Part shown: positions 44,409-55,969 of the stretch, in pieces
How the letters are laid out: the number at the start of each line of letters is the position of its first letter
Numbering within the stretch: the first letter of the stretch is position 1
NCBI GenBank assembly: GCA_026122225.1
Contig: JANEZZ010002199.1
Span: forward strand, 434,001 to 498,000
From: Heloderma charlesbogerti
Lineage: Eukaryota > Chordata > Lepidosauria > Squamata > Helodermatidae
DNA length: 64,000 nucleotides
Reading direction: 5' to 3'
The notes under the pieces: generated by a model
Told to the model about the DNA's origin: nothing
The model's input: only the letters and a program-made list of their open reading frames with translations
Databases searched by the model: none
Position numbers and translations under genes: made by a program

Positions 44409-44922
44409 CTACAACTTTGGAACTTCCTCCCCTGGAGATCCCACAACATCAGAACCTGAACATGGAGCAGATGTATGGTAAGACTTTTTGTTCGGTGTGG
44501 ACTGAGGCAGGGGAGAATAGGCAGACTAGGGGAAATATGGACTACAAGCTATTATTTGGTTTTTCCTTCAGGAATGGAAATGCAATTTTCATGTCTCTGC
44601 AAAGATGGGAAGAGAAAGTAATTCCTTAGTCAATGACTTTGCAGGAGGCCATCATAGCCTAAGGCGCCCCCATATCTGGATATGGAGGGGTGTTGCATCT
44701 TTCTCCTGGTTCCTTGGAAAAAGCAGCAACTTCTGTCTGACTCATGCTTGGCTCATGTTTCAAACTTTCAGAACTTCTACTGACAGAATCTGGGCCAAAA
44801 ATTCTTCAGGCAAAGCATCTGGTCTTTGCTTGGGGCATTTGTCAGACAAAGAGGGCGCTGGAGCCTCTGAGGGTCTGCAGCCTGGGGGCTTGCTAATATT
44901 ACTGCACTAATATTACACCATA

Positions 44923-45086
44923 GCATGGTGGTAGAACCCCTCTTTGGTAGAACCCCAGCTTCTCCAGGTTGGGCTAGGAAAGAATCCTGCCTGCAACCCT
45001 GGAGAGCCTCTGCCAGTCAATGCCAATAACACTGGGCTGGGTGGACTGACTCAGTACACGGCAGCTTCCAGTGTTCCTGTGTTTCT
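44923..45086 (+). mobile_element. tRNA-derived SINE
   Basis: 'gcatggtggtagaacccc' head with a small internal duplication, then 'gctaggaaagaatcctgcct' and 'tgactcagtacacggcagct'. Confidence 0.7.
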
Positions 45087-45099
45087 TCCCCCACTCCAC

Positions 45100-45710
45100 T
45101 GCCAGCCCTACCCAAGTAATGTGGGTTTACAGAGTCCCAGGCTCCCTTTGCCACTAATTTTAGGGAGCATTTGGTCAATATAATCAATGTCTCTGGAGGA
45201 GAGGAGAATTCCATCTTCTCCAAAGGAAGCAGTGCTTTGCCGACTCCTCAAGAAGCAGTTGTCGTACTAGAAAGACTTTTAGGTCTGTGTTGAATCCCCC
45301 ATTTCAAGAGAAAGTGAAATAATGTGTGATGCAACTCCCAGACACATCCTACCGGGACCCTTTTCAGTCCGGCTTCTGGCCTCATTATGGGATAGAAACA
45401 GCATCATGGAACATAGACTGAATTCAAGGAGCCAGTTTTGACCTTAAAATACCTCCATGGTCCAAGGATTCACGTACCTTAGGGACCGTCATTCTTTGTC
45501 ATAACCATCACGCCAGCTGCTTTCTTTGAATGAGGCCCCGCTTCACCTTCCATCCATTAAGGGAAGAGTTAGAACTGTAGACATCAAAAGCAGCAGGGCC
45601 TTGACTGTGGTGGCCCCTAGGCTGTGGGATCATCTCGAGGTGTGGCTCCTTACTGCTCTTTGAGAAAAGCTGTAAGACAGCCTCCCACAACTTGGTGCCC
45701 TCCAGGCGTT
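45100..45710. other. No recognisable feature
   Basis: I see no supported gene or repeat. Confidence 0.35.
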
Positions 45711-45713
45711 GTT

Positions 45714-48700
45714 GTTGTTCAGTCGTTCAGTCGTGTCCGACTCTTCGTGACCCCATGGACCATAGCACGCCAGGCCTTTCTGTCCTCCGCTCTCTCCCGG
45801 AGTGTGCTCAAGTTCATATTCATTGCATCGGTGATGCTATCTAGCCATCTCATCCTCTGCCGTCCCCTTCTCCTTTTCCTTCAATCTTTCCCAGCATCAG
45901 GGACTTTTCCAGGGAGTTTTCTCTTCGCATTAGGTGGCCAAAATATTTCAGTTTCAGCTTCAGTATCTGTCCTTCCAATGAGCACTCAGGGTTGATTTCC
46001 TTTAGGATTGACTGATCTGACCTCCTTGCAGTCCAGGGGCCTCGTCAGAGTCTTCTCCAGCACCACATTTCGAAAGCGTCAATTCTTCGGCGCTCAGCCT
46101 TCCTTATAGTCCAGCTCTCACAGCCATACATTCCTACTGGGAAAACCATAGCTTTGATTATATGGACCTTTGTCGGCAAGGTGATGTCTCTGCTTCTTAC
46201 TATGCTGTCTATGCTGTATTCATATTGCCAATGAATATGAATGTGCAAAAGGCAGATTTTCATATAATAGATTAATAGATTTTCATCAAAGTTCACATAG
46301 GGGATTTCCAACTTCCATTAATAAAAATCTGCATAAAGGTTTTGAATTTTCAAAATCTGGGAAGTACTTCCCCTTCAAAAATCCCAGTCATTAATTGAAC
46401 ATATGCAAGCAAGATTAATATATGCGAGAAACATTCTTCCATCTTTCCTCTTTCATGGAAGCTTGCATTTAAGATTTGGTACCTAAATAACCTAAATGAC
46501 TCATAAAGGCCGTCTGAACCATAACTACCTTTCGTTGCCTTGCCAAGAAATGCCTTAAGAAAATTACAGACTTGGTATTATTTTGCTCGAGAGACTAACT
46601 GCAATAAGATTGACATAAATGCTAATACAGGCCAGCCTCTCTAATCTTGGCATAATAGCAAGGCGCAAGCATCTTTTAATTTCATGGCTACACTCACCAT
46701 CTGCGGTGATCTTGGAGCCCAAGAAAATAAAATCTGTCACTGCTTCCATTTCTTCCCCTTCTATATGCCAGGAAGTGATGGGGCCAGATGCCATGTTCTT
46801 CGTTTTTTTAAGGTTGAGTTTCAAACCAGCTTTTGCACTCTCCACTTTCACCCTCAGCAAGAGGCTTTTTAGATCCTCTTCGCTTTCTGCCATTAGGGTG
46901 GTATCGTCTGCGTATCTGAGGTTGTTGATAATTCTCCTGGCAATCTTAATTCCCACCTGTGATTCATCCAACCCGGTATTTCTCATGATGTACTCTGCAT
47001 ATAAGTTAAATAAGCAGGTCGACAATATGCAGCCTTGTTGTACTTCCCAATTTTGAACCAACTGGTTGTTCCATGTCTGGTTCTTACTGTTGCTTCTTGA
47101 CCCTCATACAGGTTTCTCAGGAGACAGGTAAGGTGGTCTGGTACTCCCATCTCTTTCAGAATTTGCCAGAGTTTGTTGTGATCCACACAATCAAAGGCTT
47201 TAGCGTAGTCCATGAAGCAGAAATAGACGTTTTTCTGGAATTCTCTTGCCTTCTCCATGATCCAGCGAATGTTGGTGATTTGATTTCTAGTTCCTCTGCC
47301 TCTTCAGAACCCAGCTTGTACTTCCAGTAGTTCTCGGTTCACATACTGCTGAAGCCTAGCTTGTAGGATTTTGAGCATCACCTTGCTGATATGTGAAATG
47401 AGCGCAATTGTACGGTAGTTTGAACACTCTTTGGCATTGCCCTTCTTTGGAACTGGAATGTAAACTGACCTTTTCCAGTCTTGTGGCCACTGTTGAGTGT
47501 TCCAAATTTGTTGGCATATTGAGTGCAGCACTTTAACAGCATCATCATTTAGGATTTTAAATAGCTCAGCTAGAATACTGTCATCTCCACTAGCTTTGTT
47601 GTCACTAATGCTTCCTAAGGCCCACTTGACTTCACTCTCGAGGATGTCCGGCTCAAGTTCAGTGACCGCACTATCATGGCTATCAGGGACATTCAGATCT
47701 TTCCTGTATAGTTCTTCTGTGTATTCTTTCCACCTCTTCTTAATCTCATCTGCTTCTGTTAGGTCCCTGCCTTCTTTGTCCTTTATCATGCCCATCTTTG
47801 CACAAAATGTTCCCTTGATATCTCCGATTTTCTTGAAAAGATCTCTAGTCTTTCCCATTCTATTGTTTTCCTCGATTTCTTTGCATTGTTCATTTAAGAA
47901 GGCCTTCTTGTCTCTCCTTGCTCTTCTCTGGAATTCTGCATTCAGTTGGATATATCTTCCCCCTTCTCCCTTGCTCTTCGCTTCCCTTCTTTCCTCAGCT
48001 ACTCGTAAAGCCTCATCAGACAGCCACTTTGCTTTCTTGCATTTCTTTTTCTTTGGGATGGATTGAGTTGCTGCCTCCTGAACAATGTTACAGACCTCCG
48101 TCCATAGTTCCTCAGGCACTCTGTCTATCAGGTCTAATCCCTGAAATCTATTCCTCACCTCCACTGTATATTCATAAGGGATATGATTTAGTTCATACCT
48201 GAATGGTTTAGTGGTTTTCCCTATGTTCTTCAATTTCAGCCAAAATTTTGCAACAAGAAGCTGAGATCTGAGCCACAGTCGGCTCCAGGTCTTGTTTTTA
48301 CTGACTGTATAGAGCTTCTCCATCTTTGGCTGCAAAGGACATAATCAATCTGATTTCGATATTGTCCATCTGGTGATGTCCATGTGTAGAGTTGCCTCCT
48401 GTGCTGTTGGAGAAGAGTGTTTTCTATGATCAGCATGTTCTCTTGGCAAAACTCTATTAGCCTTTGTCCTGCTTCATTTTGTACACCAAAGACATGCTTG
48501 CCTGTTATCCCAGTGATTTCTGGACTTCCTCCTTTAGCATTCCAATCCCCTATGATGAAAAGGACATCTTTTTTGGGTGTTAGTTCTAGAAGGTGTTGTA
48601 GGCCTTCATAGAACCGATCAACCAATGGGGGATACGTGGCTCAACAACACTACAAGCGAGAAAGATCTTGGAATTGTTGTCGATCACAAGCTGAATATGA

Positions 48701-49850
48701 GTCAACAATGTGATGTGGCTGCAAAAAAGGCAAATGCTCTTTTGGGCTGCATTAATAGAAGCATAGCTTCCAAATCCCAGGAAGTACTAGTTCCCCTCTG
48801 TTCAGCACTGGTTAGGCCTCATCTGGAGTACTGTGTCCAGTTCTGGGCACCACACTTTAAGAAGGATGCAGACAAACTGGAGGGGGTTCAGATTCCAGCT
48901 GAACATCAGGAAAAACATCCTGACTGTTAGAGCAATACGACAATGGAACCAATGACCTAGGGAGGTAGTGGGCTCTCCCACACTGGAGGCATTCAAGACG
49001 AGGCTGGACAGCCATCTGTCAGGGATGCTCTGACTTGGATTCCTGCATTGAGCAGGGGTTTGGACTCGATGGCCTTGTAGGCCCCTTCCAACCCTACTAT
49101 TCTATGATTCTATGATTCTATAACCTCAGCTTCTTTGGCCTCAGTGGTTGGGGCATAGACTTGAATTACTGTGATGTTGAATGGTTTGCCTTGGATTTGT
49201 ACTGAGATCATTCTGTCGTTTTTGAGATTGTACCCCAGTACTGCTTTTCCCACCCTTTTGTTGACGATGAGTGCTACTCCATTTCTTCTAAGGGATTCTT
49301 GCCCACAGTAGTACATATAATGGTCACCTGTATTAAATTCACCCATGCCTGTCCATTTTAGTTCACTGATTCCCAAGATGTCGATGTTCAATCTTGCCAT
49401 CTCATGTCTGACCACCTCCAGCTTACCTTGATTCATTGATCTGACATTCCAGGTTCCTAAACAATATTGTTCTTTACAGCATCGGATTTTCTTTTCACCA
49501 CCAGACACATCCGCAGCTGAGTTTCCTTTCAGCTTTGGCCCAGCCGCTTCACTCTTTCTGGCGCTACTTGGAAATTCCCTCTGCTCTTCCCCAGTAGTAT
49601 ATTGGACACCTTCTGACCTGAGGGGCTCATCTTCTGGCGTCATATCTTTTAGCCATGTGATACGTTCCATGGGGTTTTCTTGGCAAGAATACTGGAGTGG
49701 GTTGCCATTTCCTTCTCCAGTGGACCACATTTTGTCAGAACTCTCTGCCATGACCTGTCCGTCTTGGGTGGCCCTGCACGGCATAGCTTATGGCTTCACT
49801 GAGTTACATAAGCTCCTTTGCCACAACAAGGCAGTGATCCATGAAGGGGC
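45714..49850 (-). mobile_element. Near full-length Bov-B LINE, broken and nested
   Basis: Minus strand, from 49850 (5') to 45714 (3'). The endonuclease start reads LGTWNVRSMNQGKLEVVRHE, MARLNIDILGISELKWTGMG and VIQVYAPTTEAKEAEV. After the CR1 insertion it continues FYEGLQHLLELTPKKDVLFI, IGDWNAKGG and LYTWTSPDGQYRNQIDYVL. The linker and RT follow (VYFCFMDYAKAFDCVDHNKL, LRYADDTTLMAES). A further 400 bases (about 46212-46640) separate the RT from the C-terminal end. Small frame changes near 47050 and 47290 disable it. It is the only copy here with most of EN and RT. Confidence 0.92.
48623..49115 (+). mobile_element. CR1 3' end inserted in Bov-B
   Basis: Plus strand: KKANALLGCINRSIASKSQE and VRPHLEYCVQFWAPHFKKD, the 3' UTR, ending in repeated 'tctatgat'. 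The Bov-B endonuclease reading resumes exactly on both sides, with AACC present at both junctions. Confidence 0.9.
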
Positions 49851-49966
49851 CCTCCATGCGGATTAGACTGCAACTCCCATCATTCCGAGCCAGCATTGCC
49901 ACTGGCAGAGAATGATGGGAATTGCAGGCCAACACATGTGGAGGTCACCGGGTTGGGGAAGGCATT
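49849..49966. repeat. Foldback element, family A
   Basis: 'gactgcaactcccatcattc' mirrored by 'gaatgatgggaattgcaggc'; the outer end is 'ggttggggaaggc'. Confidence 0.7.
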
Positions 49967-50089
49967 TAATTAAAAAAATGGCGTTTGTATAGCTGATTAG
50001 GCATTTTTGACAGGTGATTTTGGAACTCAGGGATGCCATTCTCTGTTTTTGTTGTTCGCATCTTTAAAGTATCTTCGCCTTCTGTCTTC

Positions 50090-50770
50090 CGCGTAAGCCG
50101 CAAAACACCGCGCACGACTGCGGTAGGCAAGGCTCGGTGCCACCCCCGCGCGGGACGAGCGCCGGCGCCGCCTCCAGAGCTTATCCCGGCCGCGGGGCGC
50201 AGGGAGGGGCCCGCCTCTGGGTCGGGCCAGCCACGTTTCTGTTCCCCTTATTGCGAGGCTCGCAAGGCGTTTCTCTTAGTGGCCGCATATTTCCCCCTCG
50301 GCCGCTCCCGCTCTTGCTCCGGGCTCCTTCGGCGGCGCGTTTCAGCACCGCGTTACTGGCGGCGCGGCGCGGTGCAGAGCGCAGCGATGCCGCTTCTGTT
50401 CCTGGGGGCGGCGCTGCTCCTGCTGCGGGGCGCGGGGTCCCTTGGAGAGTGCAGCGGTGAGTCACTGGCGTCATGCTGCTTTGCTGTGTTCCCCCTGCCA
50501 GGGAGGGGAAAGGCGCCTGTGGGGCGCTTCCGTCCCGGCTGCCAGGACAACCTCACCGGCCCGGGTCCCAAGAGCCCGGCCCCGACCCCTGTCCCGCCTC
50601 CCAAGCATCTGTGGCTGGAAGCCCCGGTCCGCCCCAGCGTCCTAAAGCGCCCCGAAGGGAAAGTGTCCTCCGCCAGTACTCCCACCCCTCAGGGGCATCG
50701 TGCGCGGTATGCCCACCTAGGCGCGGGCTCTGGATCTTTTTCGAGCTGTGCCCCGGATCTTTTGAGCTGT
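50090..50770 (+). promoter_or_regulatory. CpG island, promoter-like
   Basis: Strong GC and CpG enrichment around a short signal-peptide exon. There is no TATA box at the usual distance. A GGAACAGAAA motif on the minus strand (50236-50245) fits the ETS/IRF composite pattern GGAANNGAAA. I find no convincing X or Y box. Confidence 0.7.
50387..50457 (+). CDS. Orphan exon 1, class I-like signal peptide
   Basis: Starts with ATG in a CpG island and codes for MPLLFLGAALLLLRGAGSLG followed by ECS, a clean signal peptide with a leucine core. The donor is gtgagt at 50458, phase 1, the class I exon-1 phase. I searched the remaining 13.5 kb by eye for an alpha-1 (HSL-Y), alpha-2 or Ig exon on the plus strand and found none. 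It is either the first exon of a gene extending beyond 64 kb or a detached remnant. Other Ig-type or class II genes also have such exons, so class I is an inference. Confidence 0.5.
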
Positions 50771-50779
50771 CCTAACTGC

Positions 50780-52010
50780 CATTTTTTAAAAACATTGTCC
50801 CATTGACTTGCATTGGAAAACAAAAACGGCCATATCTTTTTAGTTTGTAGGATAAATATATGAAATTTGGAGTCTTGGTAGCCCCCATGGAACTGACTGA
50901 ATCTGCCAAATATCAGGCAGTTAGGTCCAGTGGTGTTTATGCTTGTTGTTGCTGTTCAGTCGTTCAGTCGTGTCCGACTCTTCGTGACCCCATGGACCAT
51001 AGCACGCCAGGCCTTCCTGTCCTGCGCTCTCTCCCGGAGCGTGCTCAAGCCCATATTCATTGCATCCGTGATGCTATCTAGCCATCTCATCCTCTGCCGT
51101 CCCCTTCTCCTTTTGCCTTCAGTCTCTTCCAGCATCAGGGTCTTTTCCAGTGACTTTTCTCTTTGCATTAGGTGGCCAAAATATTTCAGCTTCAGTATCT
51201 GTCCTTCCAATGAGCAGTCAGGGTTGATTTCCTTGAGGATGGACTGATTGGACCTCCTTGCAGTCCAGGGGACTCGTCAGAGTCTTCTCCAGCACCACAG
51301 TCTGAAAGCATCAATTCTTCGGCGCTCAGCCTTCCTTATAGTCCAGCTCTCACAGCCATACGTTACTACTGGGAAAACCATAGCTTTGATTAGACGGACC
51401 TTTGTCGGCAAGGTGATGTCTCTGCTTCTTACTATGCTGTCTAGATTTGCCATAGCTTTCCTCCCCAGGAGCAAGCATCTTTTAATTGCTAGTCACTGGT
51501 AAAATTTGCTATTTTCAAGAAAATCTGTCAAAGCAAAGAGCTATATTTTTTGTGTGCTTCCACATACATGCATGGAATTTTGGGACTGGCCAGCCCCCAC
51601 AGAGATGACTGAGCCTGCTAAATTTCAGACAGTTAGGCCTAGTGGCTTTTGTGCTAACCACAGGTAAAATTTGCTCTTTCCAAGAAAATGTGTCAAAGCA
51701 AAGAGATATAATTTCTTTGTTCTACCACATAAGTGTATAGAATTTGGAAAGTTGGCAGCCCCCATGGAGCTGATGGAACCCGCCAAATTTCAGGCAGTTA
51801 AGTCCAGTGACTTTTGTGCTAGTCACAGGTAAAGTTTGCTTTTTCCAATAAAATGTGTCAAAGCAAAGGGCTATATTTTTTGTGTGCTTCCACATAAGTG
51901 CATGGCATTTGGGCACCTGGAAGCCGGTATAGAGATGACTGAGCCTGCCAAATTTCAGACAGTTAGGTCCAGTGGCTTTTGCGCTAGCCATGCGTAAAGT
52001 TTCCTTTTCT
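50780..52010. repeat. 165-bp tandem (minisatellite) array split by Bov-B
   Basis: Units begin 'ggtaaaatttgct' at 51498 and 51663 and 'ggtaaagtttgct' at 51828, with the next near 51992: periods 165, 165, 164. Shared inner text is 'gtgtcaaagcaaag' and 'aaatttcaggcagttaggtc'. A fourth, upstream unit (about 50795-50942) is separated by the Bov-B end. The open minus-strand frame here only reflects the repeat period. Confidence 0.85.
50943..51487 (-). mobile_element. Bov-B LINE 3' fragment
   Basis: The minus strand codes for the C-terminus: GRKAMANLDSIVRSRDITLP, AMVFPVVTYGCESWTIRKAE, then RQRMRWLDSITDAMNMGLST and HGVTKSRTRLND. TGCT is found on both sides, a possible target duplication. 5' truncated. 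Confidence 0.92.
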
Positions 52011-52029
52011 CAAAGTCTAAAACAAAAAG

Positions 52030-52945
52030 CAAAAACTGTCAAGTCACACAGGGGATTAGAGATCCTAATCAGAAGGTGTTTAAGGTGTCCACTAGGAAGT
52101 CACTATCCCTAATCTCTGGTGTAGGGTTTTTTTGAGGTGCAAAAAACTTCTCTCCCCCTACTTTTCTTTTCTGCTCTTACATGCCCACTGTTGTGAGCTT
52201 GCCTGCAATGAAATTTTGAAGAAGGGGAAGGAAGGGAAGAAAGAGCTCCATGTGAAATACTGGTATTGCACACAGCATCAGATTTTACTGCCCTGAACTG
52301 GAAACTTTGGATTCTGCAGAAGTTTAGTAGCATCAGTACAGCAAAGGATCCAATCAGCCTCCACAAACTTCTTTCTCCCCCTCTGCTTTAATTTCTCCGA
52401 AATAGCTGTAGGACTCAAATCCCAAAGGGAGGGTTAGGACTATGTGGCATCATGATCAAGAAACTACTGGGGCTTTTAAATAGGTTCTATAGTTTTAAAA
52501 AAGCTAGAAAAAGCCCTCCGCCACCTCACCTCATAAAGTTCATTTAAGTACGTGCAATCCTTACAAACCCTCCACAGCCTCCTACATTCCTCTCAAGTAC
52601 TACCTCTCTGAAAGGAGCCACTTGGCTTAGGGAATTCTGTCTATCCTCTCCCCCCCCCCCCGCTCCCCATTTCCAATCACCATTCTTATTTTCTTCTTCC
52701 CTGCCCTATCCTGTTCTTTCTTTCTCTTCTTTATTCCACCCAGAGGGTATCTTGGGGAATTCTTAAAGAGAATTCTCTTCGGCGGGCAAGAGAAGTTCTG
52801 AACTGTATTTGACTTTATACAAACAGACAAGAGGGCTGGTTTTTCTCCTTCTCCTCACTCAAGGCTTTGAGAAAGGTGGGTTCACGTGGTTGCAGAGAAA
52901 CAGATCTGGGGCTGTTTTGTTTGTCAGTTGCCCTTATCCAGCAAT
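52030..52945. other. No recognisable feature
   Basis: I see no gene or named repeat; a poly-C run lies at 52651-52661. Confidence 0.35.
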
Positions 52946-52947
52946 AG

Positions 52948-53145
52948 GGAGGGCTGTAGCTCAGTGGCAGAGCACAGGCTTGGCATGCACAGGGTCCCAG
53001 GTTCAATCCCCAGCATCTCCAGGCAGGGCTAGGAAAGAATCCTGCCTGAAACCCTGCAGAGCCGCTGCTGCCAGTCAGTGTCAACAATACTGCGCTAGAT
53101 GGACCCAGGGTCTGACTCAGTACACGGCAGCTTCCTGTGTTCCTC
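52948..53145 (+). mobile_element. tRNA-derived SINE, best copy
   Basis: The tRNA-like head keeps both polymerase III boxes: 'tagctcagtggc' (A box, 52957) and 'ggttcaatccc' (B box, 53000-53010). The body is 'agcatctccaggcagggcta', 'cctgcctgaaaccctgcaga' and 'tgactcagtacacggcagct'. It is a SINE and not a tRNA gene: no acceptor-stem partner follows the B box. Confidence 0.85.
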
Positions 53146-53859
53146 TGAACATAAAGCTTTAATAAAAAAATAGGAGTTTTGGGTTTGTTTTTTAAGTGGA
53201 GTGGAGATAAATATTGCTAATTTATGCAATCCTATGTATGCCTACTGAGAAGTCCCATTATGTTTAATGAGGCTTACCCTCAGGAAAGTGTGCATAGGAT
53301 TCCGGCACAAGTTACTTTTGCCGGGAGGTTTGCACCTTGATGCTCTGTGTGTTTACTCAGAAATAAGTCCTGAGTGGTGAGCATGGCATGGCAGGCTTAA
53401 TACAGTGCTTACCCAATTCAGTCTAATGAATTGACTACCCTTTCAGCTCAGTCCTATCTATGCATGTTTTGTCATTTGTGGGTTTGGGGGGGTTTTTTTT
53501 GCATGAACTTTAGCATCAGTGGTGAGGGAAAGGCACTTAGTACATGCTCAGAGTTTCTCCATAACTGAGCCCTAGTTTTGAAAACAGACTCATTGGCTGA
53601 ATCCTGGTGAAGTCTTGGCACAAATGAAGTTATGAGGAGGAAGATACAATGAGAGCTTGTGCATAACAAGGAGGACATAGAGAGGAGTTGCACAAAGCAA
53701 GACATCTGTTTTTATGAACAGTTGCTGGAGGATGGTAGGATGAGGAGGGATGGTTGCATGGAGGGGAATAGAATTGGTAGGGGGAGAATGCAAAAGCTCA
53801 GTGGTGAAAGAAGAACATTCTGCACATGCTCAGAGACAATCTCTATCAATCTCTATTAA

Positions 53860-54002
53860 AGAACATAAGAGCCGTGCTGCATCAGACCAAGGTCTGTTTA
53901 GTCCAGTGTTCTGTACACACAGTGGCCAACCAGATGCCCATTGGAAACCCACAAGCAGGACATGAGTGCAATAGCACCTTCCCACCCATGTTCCCCTGCT
54001 GC
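53860..54002 (-). mobile_element. CR1-like LINE 3' fragment
   Basis: 'gaacataagagccgtgctgc' to 'gcccattggaaacccacaag', 3' UTR only. Confidence 0.75.
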
Positions 54003-54039
54003 TAACATTGGTGAAATATAAATAAATTCTAGTCGTTCT

Positions 54040-54620
54040 AAATTAGAATGCATGTATATCCTTCAGAAACTTTTCAGGTTTCTTGCCTGGGGGGCACCTC
54101 TAATTACCTGCGTATTTTCTTACAAATTTACCCAAAAACTATTGGGGAAGGGGTGAATAGAAGGGAAAGCAAATCACTCCCTCCCCGAAACTGGACAACT
54201 CCCCTTCCATGTGAACTCCTGCACCTATCCGTCTGAAACTTTGCTGGTTTCTTACTTAGAGGCAACTGTAGGCTGTCTGTAACTTTCAGGACAATGGTCT
54301 ACAAGGAACATAGGGAGATAAGTATGTCCTCTTTTGGAGACCTCAAAATGTCAAGGCCACCCTTGCACAAAAACCCTTGTGGCTATCAATCTGAAATTTG
54401 GCAGACATGATCTCCTCTGATGGGGCAATGAATCCTGAAATTTTTATCCAATTCTTCCAAGGAATTAAAACGTTATTGGCAGTTCCCTTTAAAAGAAAAT
54501 CAAAATATAAACCCTGCACTTATTTTTCTGACATTGGGCAGGTGTGTAATCCCCTTCTAGGGGGCTACCATGTCTGAAGTTAACATCCAGTTCAGACCAA
54601 GAGAAAAAAGTCACAGGGTT
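54040..54620. repeat. Very diverged repeat array
   Basis: A motif of the form 'ctgcacctatccgtctgaaactttg' recurs four times (about 54050, 54220, 54380 and 54515), each followed by a 'ttctt-act-aggggc' type stretch. Spacing is irregular, about 135-170. Confidence 0.45.
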
Positions 54621-54809
54621 GTTGTTTTTTCTAATTTCCCATTGTAGTCAACAGGAAGCATAAAGACTCATTTTTCTAAACCTTGACTCAGGTTTGGTGC
54701 CGAGCTGAAGTGGTCCGACTACAAATTGGCCAGAGCAGAAGTGGGATGTTTTCCAAAATGCTGAATCGGGGTCTGAGTTGAAATGGGGTGGGGGGTCAGT
54801 ACACACTTC

Positions 54810-54873
54810 TTATGTATGTATGTATGTATGTATGTAATCTATACACACACACAAGCACACTGCATGGACGTAC

Positions 54874-54904
<31 letters not shown>

Positions 54905-54920
54905 TAGATGTGCGCTTAGA

Positions 54921-54982
<62 letters not shown>
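54810..54982. repeat. Compound microsatellite (TATG, AC, GT, AT)
   Basis: TATG x6, an AC run, then a GT run directly followed by an AT run. A likely slippage site. Confidence 0.9.
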
Positions 54983-54984
<2 letters not shown>

Positions 54985-55079
54985 AATTTGTGTTATGGGC
55001 CTGTGCCCCAGATCTTTTAAGACCCTAGCAACGCCCCTGCCACCCCTTAGAAAAAAGCCTTGCTGACCTAACCTGGCAA

Positions 55080-55615
55080 ACGTGGATACGTCACAGGATG
55101 AGAAGCCTACCCCTGCCCGATGGGGGGATCAGGCCCTTGTTGGAAATGCGGCCCAGGGAGGCAACCCACGGGGTGGGCTGGTTCCTCCTTTTGTAGCGAC
55201 AGCATTACAGCGGTCCAAACGCAAATCATATGCATTAAAGATTGGGACCCGACTCAGTCTTACATGCGAATGAGCGTGGACCCAGCGGGGACGGACGGGG
55301 AGGGATCGATGCAGGGTATGCCTCAGCCAGGGACGGGACGGCCAGGGACATAGCCAGATAGCCAGGGCGCCCATGCTCAGGGCGGGGAGGGCCAGAGCCA
55401 GGGCGGCCAGACCATGCGCATGGACCGGCGGCTGGTCTGCCAGGCTGGCAACACCTTCCTGGGCTTCACTACCCCCTGGTCCTGATGTATTCCTGCTGAT
55501 CTGGACCCAGCCCCTGTTCCTGGCTGCTTTCACGCCCACTGAGCACTAACCCCACTGCTCTATGTATCTGCTGAAAGGGCTTCATAATTAAAATAAAATA
55601 TTGTAAATAAATAAT
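55080..55615. other. GC-rich segment ending in an A-rich tail
   Basis: GC-rich, unlike its flanks, ending at about 55588-55612 in 'aattaaaataaaatattgta' and AAAT repeats. One frame contains GPCWKCG, the first half of a CCHC zinc knuckle, but the His and last Cys are not in place. It could be a decayed retroelement or a processed copy; I do not recognise the parent. Confidence 0.3.
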
Positions 55616-55685
55616 CTGGAAGCAAGCCAAGCACTGGCGAGCCAGATGCAGGGAGGGAGAGCTGTTTTTTCTTTAGTAACCATTT

Positions 55686-55860
55686 TCAGAGGGTGGCCAT
55701 GTTAGTCTGATTTTCAGAGGGTGGCCATGTTAGTCTAGCGTAGCAAAACCAACAGAGTCGTGTGGCTCCTTAAAGACCAACACATTTCTTCTGGCAGAAG
55801 CTTTTCTGGACTACAGCCCCCTTCATCGGACGCCTGGAATGTTATAGAAAAAGTTTCAAG
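55686..55860. repeat. Interspersed repeat with a 29-bp tandem duplication
   Basis: 'ttcagagggtggccatgtta' occurs twice in a row, followed by 'gtgtggctccttaaagacca' and 'cccccttcatcggacgcc', a motif common in sauropsid repeats. I cannot assign the family. Confidence 0.45.
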
Positions 55861-55894
55861 TTTATATACGGTACAGCGGGTGTGGGGGAAGTCT

Positions 55895-55960
55895 TGCAAC
55901 TCCCAGAATGGCTGGGAGTTGTAGGACTTTTTCCTGTCTAAACGTGCCCAGGATTGCACC
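55895..55960. repeat. Foldback element, family B, half copy
   Basis: 'ctcccagaatggctgggag' with 'ctgtctaaacgtgcccagga' behind it; only one arm of family B is present. Confidence 0.55.
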
Positions 55961-55969
55961 CGTAGTGAT

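Noticed and set aside
47497..48066. Long plus-strand open frame (189 codons), with similar ones at 36877-37488 and 4670-5077
   Set aside because: They are the antisense of the same Bov-B linker and recur in all three copies. Shadows of the minus-strand LINE frame.
51722..51991. Minus-strand 89-codon open frame with an internal repeat
   Set aside because: The protein repeat only mirrors the 165-bp DNA repeat, since 165 is a multiple of three.
52948..53020. tRNA gene
   Set aside because: A and B boxes are present but there is no acceptor-stem closure, and the sequence runs into a SINE body shared by several copies.
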